From assembly GCF_014640335.1 (NCBI RefSeq), contig NZ_BMGT01000001.1:1364001-1428000 (forward strand): a stretch of DNA of 64,000 nucleotides, written 5' to 3'. Source of the stretch: Edaphobacter dinghuensis (lineage in GTDB: Bacteria > Acidobacteriota > Terriglobia > Terriglobales > Acidobacteriaceae). Under the pieces are notes generated by a model that worked only from the letters and a program-made list of their open reading frames with translations, did no database searches and was not told the DNA's origin. Every line of letters begins with the position of its first letter. Position 1 is the stretch's first letter. Made by a program: the position numbers and the translations under genes. Of this stretch, positions 40,314 to 48,780 are shown piece by piece.

Positions 40314-41981
40314 TTAGATGTTGGGGATGAGATCGAAGTACTCGTCGTCCTCGTTCGATCCGCCCTCGCCTTTGCCGAGCAGCTCGATCGATTCGACGAA
40401 CTCGATCCGCTCGATCCACTTGACCATCTTGTAGCCGAGCTGGTTTTCGACGCGCAGGCGCAGCGGCGCGCCGTAGACGCCGGTCAGCGGCGCGCCGTTC
40501 ATGTCGAAGGCGAGCATGGCCTGCGGCTTCATCGCGTTTTCCATATTTTGCGTGTCGTAATAAGTGCCCCCATAGAGCGAGTTGCCGAAGGAGTAGAAGG
40601 CCAGCACATGCGCTCCGGGCTTGGGTTTGACGTGCTCGATGAGCTTGCGCAGCGAGAGGCCGCGCCACTCGGCAATGCCGGACCAGCCCTGAATGCAGTG
40701 GTGCATGGTGATGGTCTCTTCTTCCTCGAGGGCGCGCATGTCGTCGAGCGAGAGCTCCACCGGATTTTCGACGAGGCCGCCGACCTTGAGGCGAAAGTCT
40801 TTGAAGCCGTTGGCCTCCATCTGCTTCCAGTCCTCGCGGATCGGGATGTTGCCGTTGGGCCAGAAGTGCGGCGAGATCTGGTCGCGGGTGTAGGTCTGCT
40901 GCGGAATGAGGCTGTCGAGCGTGATGAGCCGCACCGGTTCGGTGATGGTGCGCTCGGCGTGTTGCAGGCCGCGAGGGAAGTACCACGAGATGTAGTGCGC
41001 CGCCACCCACGAGAGCACGACGACGGCGATGCCGATGAGGCCGAGGACGAGCCCTGTCCACTGCATGTCGTCTACACCGAGGACGATGTGGTTCATGTTG
41101 CGGCGCAGGCCGGTCATCGCGATCAGCGTGACATGCACGACGACGAAGCAGGCGAAGCCTACGAGCATCAGAAAGTGGATGGAGCGCGCGCACTGGCGTC
41201 CGCCGAAGAGCTTGGCGTAGCGTGGCCAGCGGTTGACCAGCGCCGGCGACATGGCCATCCCGGTCATGATGGAGAGCGGAGCCATGACGAAGACGGTTGC
41301 GAAGTAGGCGAGCTGTTGCAGCGCATTATATCCGTAGAAGCCGTTCGGCTCGGGCGGGAAGTGGAAGTTGGCATAGTGGACGAAGGTGTTCCACGCATCG
41401 ACGAAGACGGTGGTGGAGGTTGGTACGAGGCGCATCCACTGGTCGCTGGTGAGCAGGCCGCAGACGAAGAAGAACCCGGTGAATACGAATCCGTAGACGG
41501 TGATGAAGTGCCACGCACGGGCGATGCCTACGGTGTGCCGGTAGCCCGGTGTGGAGACGATGGGCGAGAGGTAGCGTGCGTCCTGCTTGGCTGTCCAGAC
41601 TTTATCGGTGGGGACCTTTAGCGGGGTAAAGCGCAGCCACTCGCTGCCGGGGGTGCAGTTGTCATTCAGATAGAGGCGCGGGTGGTCCATCAGAATCGAC
41701 AAGCCGCTGCGCATCAGCATGAAGAGGAAGAACATGTTGAAGAAGTGCGTCCAGCGAATCCAGACGGGAAAGCCGTGCGGGCCGCTCAGTGCGCCTTCGA
41801 TCGAAGCGGAGGACGGCGCGATATAGGGCATGCCGAAGAGCGCAGCCTGCGTCCAGGCAAGGAGCAACGGCACCAGCACAAGCACGATCAGGATTACGAG
41901 AGCAGAAGGCCGGATCCAGATACGGAGACGCCGGTCGGGAGGATAGTGTACGGCGCGGTGCGCATCGTCGAAGGGAATCAT
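40314..41981 (-). CDS. Cytochrome b-like membrane domain fused to a molybdopterin oxidoreductase
   Basis: This 555-residue protein joins two normally separate redox modules. Residues about 25-345 have at least five hydrophobic helices with histidines in HITVYGFVFTG, HYANFH, RSIHFLMLVGFACFVVVHV and IRWTHFFNMFFLF, consistent with a diheme cytochrome b of the b561/YedZ type. Residues about 365-535 are a sulfite-oxidase-like molybdopterin domain. C429 in MHHCIQGWSGIAEWRG is the expected molybdenum ligand, with GGLVENPVELSLDDMRAL and YSFGNSLYGGTYYD around it. Together they could pass electrons between quinone and a Mo site, as MsrPQ does with two proteins. The substrate is unknown. No signal peptide is visible, but the first helix could place the Mo domain on either side of the membrane. 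Confidence 0.85.
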   Translation of the reverse strand: MIPFDDAHRAVHYPPDRRLRIWIRPSALVILIVLVLVPLLLAWTQAALFGMPYIAPSSASIEGALSGPHGFPVWIRWTHFFNMFFLFMLMRSGLSILMDHPRLYLNDNCTPGSEWLRFTPLKVPTDKVWTAKQDARYLSPIVSTPGYRHTVGIARAWHFITVYGFVFTGFFFVCGLLTSDQWMRLVPTSTTVFVDAWNTFVHYANFHFPPEPNGFYGYNALQQLAYFATVFVMAPLSIMTGMAMSPALVNRWPRYAKLFGGRQCARSIHFLMLVGFACFVVVHVTLIAMTGLRRNMNHIVLGVDDMQWTGLVLGLIGIAVVVLSWVAAHYISWYFPRGLQHAERTITEPVRLITLDSLIPQQTYTRDQISPHFWPNGNIPIREDWKQMEANGFKDFRLKVGGLVENPVELSLDDMRALEEEETITMHHCIQGWSGIAEWRGLSLRKLIEHVKPKPGAHVLAFYSFGNSLYGGTYYDTQNMENAMKPQAMLAFDMNGAPLTGVYGAPLRLRVENQLGYKMVKWIERIEFVESIELLGKGEGGSNEDDEYFDLIPNI

Positions 41982-42067
41982 CGAATACCTCGCTTAGAGG
42001 GAGAGAACGACGCAAGGAATCAACTGAAACGTTACTTCACGAGATTAGGCTATACCGCTGTCTTCCG

Positions 42068-42811
42068 TTAATAGCCCTGATCTTGGCGGAAGGCGGTGAC
42101 CTTGTTCTTGACGAAGGTGACGGCCATAGGGTGACCGAGGTTGGCGAAGACGACCATCCGGTTGCCGTAGTCCTGGCTCAGGCTCTTGCTGACCTGGCCG
42201 AGAGAGAGCTCGACCTGGCGCTCGTTCATGCCGAGGATGACCTGATGCGCATCGACGGCCTTCCAGATCTCCGGGCCCCAGTGTTGGTAGAGCTGATGGG
42301 GATCGTCGTAGAAGAAGATCTCGTCGGTGTAAAAGGTGTACGTGCCGTCTTGCCGATAGCCTACAGGGACTGCATATTCCTTCGCCGGGTCGGTTGACTG
42401 GGGCATGGTAAAGACGAGTGAGACCTGGCGGTCGCCGCCGGGAATGCGGAAGGTGGCGCTCTTGGGGGCGACCTGCTCGACTGCGTCCTTGATGAGCAGC
42501 GCCTGTGCTCCGAGCAGTGTGCCTGCGCTCTTACCGTAGGCGACGTGGTGCGCGGCGTAGGGGTAGTAGTCCAACTGGCCACCGGCGGAGACCCAGACCG
42601 TCGTACCGTAGAGGGTCTTGATGTCGGCCATCGAATCGGGGCGCTTCTTCTTTAGGAAGACGAGATCGTCGTCGGAGAGTTTTTCGGTTGCGGCTGCAGC
42701 CGGGAGCTTCGCGGGGGCGTTACGCTCGTGGTAGATCATGCCGACACGTGCGCCGACGGCCGCCAGCAAGATGATGGTCCCTGCAATTGCTGCCTTTGCC
42801 CCACTCTGCAT
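42068..42811 (-). CDS. Membrane-anchored protein of unknown function
   Basis: This 247-residue protein begins with a hydrophobic segment (AAIAGTIILLAAVGARVGMI) that should anchor it in the inner membrane, with the remainder outside the cytoplasm. The soluble part contains DDLVFLKKKRPDSMADIKTL, GTTVWVSAGGQLDYYPYAAH, FYTDEIFFYDDPHQLYQHW and a C-terminal LGHPMAVTFVKNKVTAFR. I do not recognise the family. It lies 37 bp downstream of an MFS carrier and 86 bp upstream of the molybdopterin fusion on the same strand, so the genes may be co-transcribed. No cofactor-binding motif is evident. Confidence 0.7.
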   Translation of the reverse strand: MQSGAKAAIAGTIILLAAVGARVGMIYHERNAPAKLPAAAATEKLSDDDLVFLKKKRPDSMADIKTLYGTTVWVSAGGQLDYYPYAAHHVAYGKSAGTLLGAQALLIKDAVEQVAPKSATFRIPGGDRQVSLVFTMPQSTDPAKEYAVPVGYRQDGTYTFYTDEIFFYDDPHQLYQHWGPEIWKAVDAHQVILGMNERQVELSLGQVSKSLSQDYGNRMVVFANLGHPMAVTFVKNKVTAFRQDQGY

Positions 42812-42848
42812 TCGCTACCCCTCCTGATGCCACTCACTACTTTCTCAT

Positions 42849-44186
42849 TTAATCGACCGGTTCGGCCACACTCAATTCCTGTTCGGCGTTCATCAGGGAT
42901 TCCGCAGTCAGAGCGTCGGCGCGGCGAAGGGCAGGAACGAACGCTGCTGCTGCGGCCATCGTGACGATGGTGCCGATGCCGCCGATGACGACGGCACGGA
43001 CGGCTCCCCACCAGTGCGCCGTGAGGCCGCTCTCGAACTCGCCAAACTCGTTGGATGCGCCGATAAAGAGCCAGTTGACGGCGCTGACGCGACCGCGCAT
43101 CTCGGGCGGCGTAGCCAGTTGCAGAACGCTGCCTCGAATGACAACGCTGACCATGTCGCTGCCGCCGACGATGACAAGAGCAATCAGGCTGATCCAGATA
43201 TTCTTCGAGAGGCCAAAGACGATCGTTGCCGCGCCGAACAATCCGACGCAGCCGAGCATGAGCCATCCCGCCCGGCGTTGAATGGGCTTGACCACCATCA
43301 GCAGCGATACGGAGAGAGCACCCACGGCGGGCATCGCGCGCAGCAGCCCGAGGCCGCGCGGGCCGGCGTGCAGAATATCGGTGGCGAAGATAGGCAACAG
43401 TGCAACCGCTCCGCCAAGCAGCACGGCGAAGAGATCGAGCGAGATCGACCCCAGCAGCAGCTTGGTCTTCCAGACATACTCAAGTCCTGCGAGTACGGTC
43501 TTAGCGTTGAAGGCCTTTTTGGATGCGCCGTCCATCTTGGTCCGGATCATGCCCACCAGAATGAGGAAGCCGATGAGCATGACCAGGGTCAGCGCATAGA
43601 CGATGGGGGCGCCGTTCCAGCGCAGCAACATGCCGGTCAGCGGCAGCGTGAACAGCAGACCGCCCACGGTGGGTCCAGCCATGTTTGCCGCCTGATAGAT
43701 GGTGGCTCCCCAGGTGACAGCATTGACGAAGTGGTCTTTGGGAACGAGGCTGGGTAGCATGGCGCTCGATGCCGGGCCGCTAAAGGCGCGGCCCACTCCA
43801 ATGCCGACGAGGACCGCATAGATAGGCCAGACCTGGCCATTCGAGATGTAAGTCTTCGTCAGCGAGAGCCAGAGCAGGGTGACGGTACAAAGCGCCTGCA
43901 GGCCATAACAGAGGAGGATGATCTTTCTCCGGTCGAACCTGTCGGCGACATGACCGGCGGGCAGTACGAGAAATAATCCCGGAAAAAAGAGGGCAAGACC
44001 GGTGAGGCCAAGGTCGAGCGCAGAGTGTGTGATGGCGTAGACCTGCCAGGCTACCGCAACCGATTGTGCCTCAGCTCCCACAATGACCATGAGGCGTGCT
44101 GACTGATAGAGGCGGAAATCACGCGAGCGAAAGGCGCTTCCCGCGGCTGCCTCTGTGATTGCTGTATTACTGCCACCCTCAGACAT
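42849..44186 (-). CDS. MFS transporter (DHA3/EntS-like)
   Basis: This 445-residue carrier has about twelve hydrophobic helices. The segment FFPGLFLVLPAGHVADRFDR holds the MFS motif A between helices 2 and 3 (GHVADRFDRRK). The second half has a related pattern after a cytoplasmic loop rich in charges (MIRTKMDGASKKAFNAK). The arrangement resembles the DHA3 drug and siderophore exporters such as EntS, but the substrate is not predictable. I use the ATG at 44186; a GTG five codons upstream is also possible. A TolC-like outer-membrane gene precedes it on the same strand by about 100 bp, so the two could contribute to export together, although no membrane-fusion protein is encoded here. Confidence 0.9.
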   Translation of the reverse strand: MSEGGSNTAITEAAAGSAFRSRDFRLYQSARLMVIVGAEAQSVAVAWQVYAITHSALDLGLTGLALFFPGLFLVLPAGHVADRFDRRKIILLCYGLQALCTVTLLWLSLTKTYISNGQVWPIYAVLVGIGVGRAFSGPASSAMLPSLVPKDHFVNAVTWGATIYQAANMAGPTVGGLLFTLPLTGMLLRWNGAPIVYALTLVMLIGFLILVGMIRTKMDGASKKAFNAKTVLAGLEYVWKTKLLLGSISLDLFAVLLGGAVALLPIFATDILHAGPRGLGLLRAMPAVGALSVSLLMVVKPIQRRAGWLMLGCVGLFGAATIVFGLSKNIWISLIALVIVGGSDMVSVVIRGSVLQLATPPEMRGRVSAVNWLFIGASNEFGEFESGLTAHWWGAVRAVVIGGIGTIVTMAAAAAFVPALRRADALTAESLMNAEQELSVAEPVD

Positions 44187-44291
44187 ACCGTATGTTTTCA
44201 CATTTCATGAAGTAAAAGCAGCGAGCGATCGGTTTATCCGCGCAGGAAATTCCGCTTTTTAGCATTGCTCTAACAATGCAAACGCTCCAAA

Positions 44292-45719
44292 TCAGCGTCC
44301 GAGATAGACCTTGTACTGGGTCTCGACGACACCGGTGTTGCGGGCGAGCATCAACTTCGACTGGTTGTATTGATAGAGCGTCTGCACCAGCTTGCTCTGT
44401 GCATCGGCCAGTCCGGCTTCAGCCTGAACGACGGGAAGGTTGTCGGAGACACCGGCCTGGAAGCGGTCGCTGGCCTGTTGCAGCTCTTCCGTGGCCAGAT
44501 CGACGTTGCTGCGCGCTACCTTTACAAGCTGAGCGGAGGACTGCACATCGAGCATCGCCGAACGAATCTGCTGCTCGATGGTGACTTGCAGCGACGTGAT
44601 CTGCTGATGCAGAGCGCTGACCTGCGCATCCGCAACCTCACGCTCTCCGCGAAGCTGCCCTTCCTGAAAGATGGGAACCTTCAGGCTGCCCGTTGCCGAA
44701 AAGATGCCGTGATAGAGACCGTGGGTCTCGCCCAGAACTCCATAATGACCGTCGAAGGAGAGGGTCGGCAGGCGCTCGTACTTCACAGCTTTCTCCGCGC
44801 GCTGTGCGACCTCCATCTGTGCCTGGAGACTCAGCAGATCTTTACGTCGCGTATAGGCAAGCGCCTTAGCCTGATCGAGCGGAAGCTCCGCAAACTCGGA
44901 GTAAGGCGTCTTGTCGGTCAACGTCAGCTCCTGCTCCGCAGGCAGGCCGATCAGGCGGTTGAGCGCGATCTTGTCCTTGGCAAAGGTATTTTCGGCGTTG
45001 ATGACCGTCTGCTGCTGCGTCTGTAGCTGCACGCGTGCGCGCAGCACGTCGAGATTAGTTCCCACGCCTGCGTCGTGCGATGCGGTGGCCTGTTGCAGGA
45101 CCAGCTCATCGGCCTTTTCGAGCGCCTGAGCGTTCTCGATCTGCGAGGCATCCGCCAGTGCCAGAAGGTACTGCGTTCCCACCTTCAGCACAACAGTGCC
45201 CTCGGAGTTGCGAGTGGTGAGCGAGGCTGCCGATTCAGCCTTCTGCGCGGAGCGATAAAGATAGTAGGCCGGAACATTGAAGAGCTGCTGGTTCAGATTG
45301 AGCTGCGCGCCCGTCGTATCCAGCCTGATGATCGTCGGAAAGGTCGCCGGGTCAAGACCGAACTTCGCTATCAGCGATGGTTTGAAGCCCAGAGCTGCCA
45401 GATTGATCATCTGCGTCTCGGTAAACGCTTCGGCGGTGACGGAGGGCAGAAGATTATTGGCGACAGTCAGAACCTGGCCATGCACGATCCGCTGGTTCTG
45501 GCGCGCAAGCTCCATCTCCAGATTGTGCTGCACACCACGATCGATGGCGTCGTCGAGACTTAACGGCAGGGCCGAGGGCGTGGCCTGCTCGACGGTGACG
45601 CCGCCGGGAAAATTCGTAGTGAGCGTGTGAGGAGTGGGCGCCGAGGGCAGATCTCCAGCCGAACCCTGCGCGTGCGCGGCTACACTTAGGCTGCCGCAGA
45701 GTACCAGCAGCAGACACAC
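44292..45719 (-). CDS. TolC family outer-membrane efflux protein
   Basis: This 475-residue protein has two internally repeated OEP domains with long coiled-coil helices. The first includes LSLDDAIDRGVQHNLEMELA and the second TRRKDLLSLQAQMEVAQRAEK, GVSDNLPVVQAEAGLADAQ and VQTLYQYNQSKLMLARNTG. These form the trimeric channel-tunnel of type I and RND/MFS export systems. A signal peptide (CLLLVLCGSLSVAAHAQG) is present. The listed start is a GTG. A CTG nine codons upstream (45746), with GAGAGG before it, gives a better n-region (SRFASNAK), so non-ATG initiation either way is likely. The MFS gene follows on the same strand. Confidence 0.93.
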   Translation of the reverse strand: MCLLLVLCGSLSVAAHAQGSAGDLPSAPTPHTLTTNFPGGVTVEQATPSALPLSLDDAIDRGVQHNLEMELARQNQRIVHGQVLTVANNLLPSVTAEAFTETQMINLAALGFKPSLIAKFGLDPATFPTIIRLDTTGAQLNLNQQLFNVPAYYLYRSAQKAESAASLTTRNSEGTVVLKVGTQYLLALADASQIENAQALEKADELVLQQATASHDAGVGTNLDVLRARVQLQTQQQTVINAENTFAKDKIALNRLIGLPAEQELTLTDKTPYSEFAELPLDQAKALAYTRRKDLLSLQAQMEVAQRAEKAVKYERLPTLSFDGHYGVLGETHGLYHGIFSATGSLKVPIFQEGQLRGEREVADAQVSALHQQITSLQVTIEQQIRSAMLDVQSSAQLVKVARSNVDLATEELQQASDRFQAGVSDNLPVVQAEAGLADAQSKLVQTLYQYNQSKLMLARNTGVVETQYKVYLGR

Positions 45720-45873
45720 CTTCGCATTGGAAGCAAAACGACTCAGATATCCTCTCAGCTCTTACTTTGTTTAGATTACCTATACCGTCCTGCGGTTGCG
45801 AAATCTGAACCCCAAATTCCTGGCCATCTCTCGAAGGGTAAACTCGATCAGCTAAAATACTTAACACAATCCT

Positions 45874-46560
45874 ATGCGTCTTATATCCATGAATCGCATC
45901 GCGCTGTCCGCAGCCAGCCTCCTGCTCGCCCTTCCGCTTTGTGCCCCCGTCTTTGCACAAACTTCCATGCCGCCAAATACAGGGACGGCCTTTAAAGATA
46001 CTTCCATGCTGAAGCCCCCTGCCGGAGAGCGGGTGGCCATCATCGAGTTTGAAGACCTGGAATGCCCGGCCTGCGCCCACGCCTTCCCCATTACCCGCGC
46101 TGCTGCCGAGCACTACAAGATTCCCCTGCTGCACCACGACTTCCCCCTGAGCATGCACATCTGGAGCCGGGACGCGGCCGTCATTGCCCGCTACATACAG
46201 GACAAGATCTCTCCGCAGATGGCTGAAGATTATCGCCGCGCGGTCTTTGCCAATCAGAACTCCATCGCTTCCAAGGAAGATATGCAAAACTTCTCGCGAC
46301 ACTTCTTCCAGACCCACGGGCGCGAGATGCCCTTTGTTGTCGACCCCACCGGCCAGTTTTCCCGCGAGGTGCAGACGGACTATCAGCTCGGCGAGCGCGT
46401 CGGCCTGACCCAGACCCCCACAATCTTTGTGGTCACGCCAAGGCACTGGGTGCAGGTGACGGATGTCAGCCAGCTTTATCAGACGATCGATACCGCTCTG
46501 GCGGAGACGCCCGCAGTGGCAAGCTCGAAGATGCGGCGCGCATCCAAGCCGCAACGCTAG
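45874..46560 (+). CDS. DsbA-like thioredoxin-fold protein (CPAC)
   Basis: This 228-residue exported protein has a signal peptide (ALSAASLLLALPLCAPVFAQ). The thioredoxin fold follows, with the redox motif CPAC in FEDLECPACAHAFP and the cis-proline in GLTQTPTIFVVTP. The helical insertion between these (HIWSRDAAVIARYI, EDYRRAVFANQNSIASKEDM) is typical of DsbA/DsbG-type proteins. It should oxidise or isomerise disulfides in the periplasm. ATG codons at 45874 and 45889 are both possible starts. It is divergent from the TolC-like gene and followed by a strong terminator, so it is probably monocistronic. No DsbB partner is visible. Confidence 0.88.
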   Translation: MRLISMNRIALSAASLLLALPLCAPVFAQTSMPPNTGTAFKDTSMLKPPAGERVAIIEFEDLECPACAHAFPITRAAAEHYKIPLLHHDFPLSMHIWSRDAAVIARYIQDKISPQMAEDYRRAVFANQNSIASKEDMQNFSRHFFQTHGREMPFVVDPTGQFSREVQTDYQLGERVGLTQTPTIFVVTPRHWVQVTDVSQLYQTIDTALAETPAVASSKMRRASKPQR

Positions 46561-46600
46561 ACCGGTTCGGCGAGCAGTCGCCAACCATGGCTAAAGATCA

Positions 46601-46635
46601 AATGCCGTCTTTCCACGAGGAAGGACGGCATTTTT
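46601..46635 (+). terminator. Intrinsic terminator after the DsbA-like gene
   Basis: AATGCCGTC...TTCC and GGAA...GACGGCATT form a long stem around an ACGA loop, followed by TTTTTG. It lies 40 bp past the stop codon. The A-rich start could also allow leftward function at the end of the convergent radical SAM gene. Confidence 0.88.
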
Positions 46636-46668
46636 GTTTGTCTTCGATATCAGGTAACGAGCCGGCTC

Positions 46669-47727
46669 CTAGCGAATCTGCACAAGCTCAGGGTTGGTCT
46701 CGTGTCCTGCACCGCCCGGGGTGATGGTGGTCTTCTGCGGCGCGCGCCAGTGGTCGATATAGCTTACCTGGTGCACACAGCTAATGGTGCAGTTGGGAGA
46801 GCAGCTCTTCTCTGTGAGAAATTCGCGCTTCACATCGGTGGTGGTGTAGCCCGCCAGAGGAACGCCGGGATATCCGCGCTGCTGGCTGCAATAATGCACC
46901 AGCCCAAACTCGCAGATGTAGAGATAGCGCCCGCCCGCACGGCAACGCCAGTCGTTGGTCTTGCCGTTGGCGATGGCTTCCTGAAAGTGGTTGAAGCGCG
47001 AGTAGCTGCGCCGCGTCAGCTTGCGGACCTTGTCCCACACGGTGCGCTCGGCCTCGCCCAGCGGCTTCAACTGTCCGCTGCCGTCGTGAATGATGCCGAT
47101 AGTCGAGCTGAAGCCCAGTCCCAGCGCCCGCTCGCTTACGATCAGCGCGTCGTTCGGGTTGGCGATTCCGCCGCCGACGACGGAGTTGATGTTGACGTGA
47201 AAGTCGGCGTGTTCGGCCAGCATCTGGAGCTTCTTGTCCAGTACCTTCAGGCTCTTTTTGGAGACGGCGTCCGGCATCACGTTGTCGATGGAGATCTGCA
47301 TGTGGTCGAGCCCGGCCTTGTTCAGCCGCTCGATGCGATCAGGCATCAGCAGATAGCCGTTGGTGATCATTCCAGCGATGGCGCCGGTCTTGCGGATGCG
47401 CGCAATGATCTGGTCGAGGTCGGGGTGCAGCAGCGGCTCTCCGCCCGAGATAGTGATGACAGAGGTGCCGAGGCGGCCAAGGTGGTCGATGCGCCGCAAC
47501 ATCTCGTCGAGCGGCACAGGGTCGGAGACATCGTCGAACTCGTTGCAGTAGGTGCAGGACAGGTTGCAACGCCGCATGGGCACGATATGCGCCATGTAAG
47601 GGTGCCCGGTCGAGGCAAGCGCCGAACCGATCGAGCCAAGCTCACGCAGCTTGCGGGTTACGGCCTTCCATCGCCGTTTTGCGGTCATCGGACGGCGGCC
47701 AGTTCCTTGGGTCGAGGGAGATTCCAT
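46669..47727 (-). CDS. Radical SAM protein with C-terminal cysteine cluster
   Basis: This 352-residue enzyme has the CxxxCxxC iron-sulfur motif in MRRCNLSCTYCNEF and the SAM-binding GGEP motif in ISGGEPLLHPDLD. It should generate a 5'-deoxyadenosyl radical. The C-terminal part has further cysteines (DWRCRAGGRYLYIC, HYCSQQRG, EKSCSPNCTISCVHQ) in the manner of SPASM-like domains, which bind extra clusters and act on peptides or other substrates. The substrate is unknown. The start is set at the ATG at 47727, since the preceding 12 residues are not family-like. It lies 63 bp after the double-PDZ gene and is the last gene of the sigma-factor run, so it may be part of that regulon. Confidence 0.87.
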   Translation of the reverse strand: MESPSTQGTGRRPMTAKRRWKAVTRKLRELGSIGSALASTGHPYMAHIVPMRRCNLSCTYCNEFDDVSDPVPLDEMLRRIDHLGRLGTSVITISGGEPLLHPDLDQIIARIRKTGAIAGMITNGYLLMPDRIERLNKAGLDHMQISIDNVMPDAVSKKSLKVLDKKLQMLAEHADFHVNINSVVGGGIANPNDALIVSERALGLGFSSTIGIIHDGSGQLKPLGEAERTVWDKVRKLTRRSYSRFNHFQEAIANGKTNDWRCRAGGRYLYICEFGLVHYCSQQRGYPGVPLAGYTTTDVKREFLTEKSCSPNCTISCVHQVSYIDHWRAPQKTTITPGGAGHETNPELVQIR

Positions 47728-47790
47728 ACTTACTGCTAAGTATATAGAACCGGTCGACGACAAGGGTATGTAGCCGTGACCGGACCGGGG

Positions 47791-48777
47791 TTAAAGCTCA
47801 GCGATCTGAGGGCAATTGGTGCTGGTAAAGGGCCACGCCACACTCGAACGTTTCTTGCTGTCTGGGGTCATGGTAAGGGTCTGCTCGTGCCTGTCGCGTA
47901 GCACCAGCAGAGCGACGGGCCTGCCCCGATTCTGATGGATCGTCTTCGACCACTCGCTTGCGGTCGTCACCGGAACCTGGTTTACCTGCATGACAACATC
48001 GCCTGCGCGCAGGCCGGCGTCTTCGGCGGGACTATTGGCCTCGACGCTGCGTACTAGCAGACCGGCGTTGCCTTCGACTCCGAAGAACTCGGCGAGCTGC
48101 GGCCCCATCACCTCAAGTTGTGCGCCGGTGAACGACGCGCTCAGAACGGTCGTCGCCCCGAGGAAATCTCGATGCGCCTTCGCTCCCTTGCCCAGCGAGG
48201 TGTTGCCGGAGTCAGAGTGCACAAACCCGCTCCCCATCTGCGGCGGAGGCCCGTAGTCCGATCCGGGGTCTGGCACCACGAGATGCTGCTCCCATGCCCG
48301 CCGCTCGACCTCCTGTCGGTTGGCGAGCTGCGTCGTCAGCGTCTGCTGCTGGCCGTCTCTGCTGATCACGAAGGTCACCGATTTGCCCGCGGGCATCTCG
48401 CGCAGCATCTGCCGCAACTGCTCCTGATCCTGAATCTGGACGCCGTTCATTTGCAAGATGACGTCGTTTCTCTGTAGCCCCAGCTTGCCGGCGGGGCCGT
48501 CGTGATCGACGTGTACGATCTCTGCGCCGCGGGTGTCACTCAGCTTCAGGGACGAGACCTCATCCTGTCCCACATCGCGCAGGTCGATGCCCAGATATCC
48601 CTGGGGAACGCGCGGCGGCGCACCCGACCTGGCAGCACCGTGGATCTTTGCCGAGACAGGCAGGGCAGTATTGGCCGCAGTGTGCGAAAGGGCAAACGCA
48701 AATCCCGGCAACACCAGCAACATCGCCGAGGTCAGCGTCACCATTCGTACATGGTGTTGAATCTTCATTAGTTTCAT
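47791..48777 (-). CDS. Exported double-PDZ protein without a protease domain
   Basis: This 328-residue protein has a signal peptide (LTSAMLLVLPGFAFALS) followed by two PDZ domains, about 58-160 (QGYLGIDLRD, GPAGKLGLQRNDVILQMNG) and 205-310 (FFGVEGNAGLLVRSVEANSP, AGLRAGDVVMQVN). The regions resemble the PDZ pair of DegP/HtrA, but no trypsin-like domain or Ser-His-Asp triad is present. It may therefore bind exposed C-termini of envelope proteins without cutting them. It starts 3 bp after the stop of the anti-sigma candidate, so coupled translation is likely. That association with an ECF sigma factor suggests a role in envelope stress sensing, by inference. Confidence 0.85.
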   Translation of the reverse strand: MKLMKIQHHVRMVTLTSAMLLVLPGFAFALSHTAANTALPVSAKIHGAARSGAPPRVPQGYLGIDLRDVGQDEVSSLKLSDTRGAEIVHVDHDGPAGKLGLQRNDVILQMNGVQIQDQEQLRQMLREMPAGKSVTFVISRDGQQQTLTTQLANRQEVERRAWEQHLVVPDPGSDYGPPPQMGSGFVHSDSGNTSLGKGAKAHRDFLGATTVLSASFTGAQLEVMGPQLAEFFGVEGNAGLLVRSVEANSPAEDAGLRAGDVVMQVNQVPVTTASEWSKTIHQNRGRPVALLVLRDRHEQTLTMTPDSKKRSSVAWPFTSTNCPQIAEL

Positions 48778-48780
48778 CGC

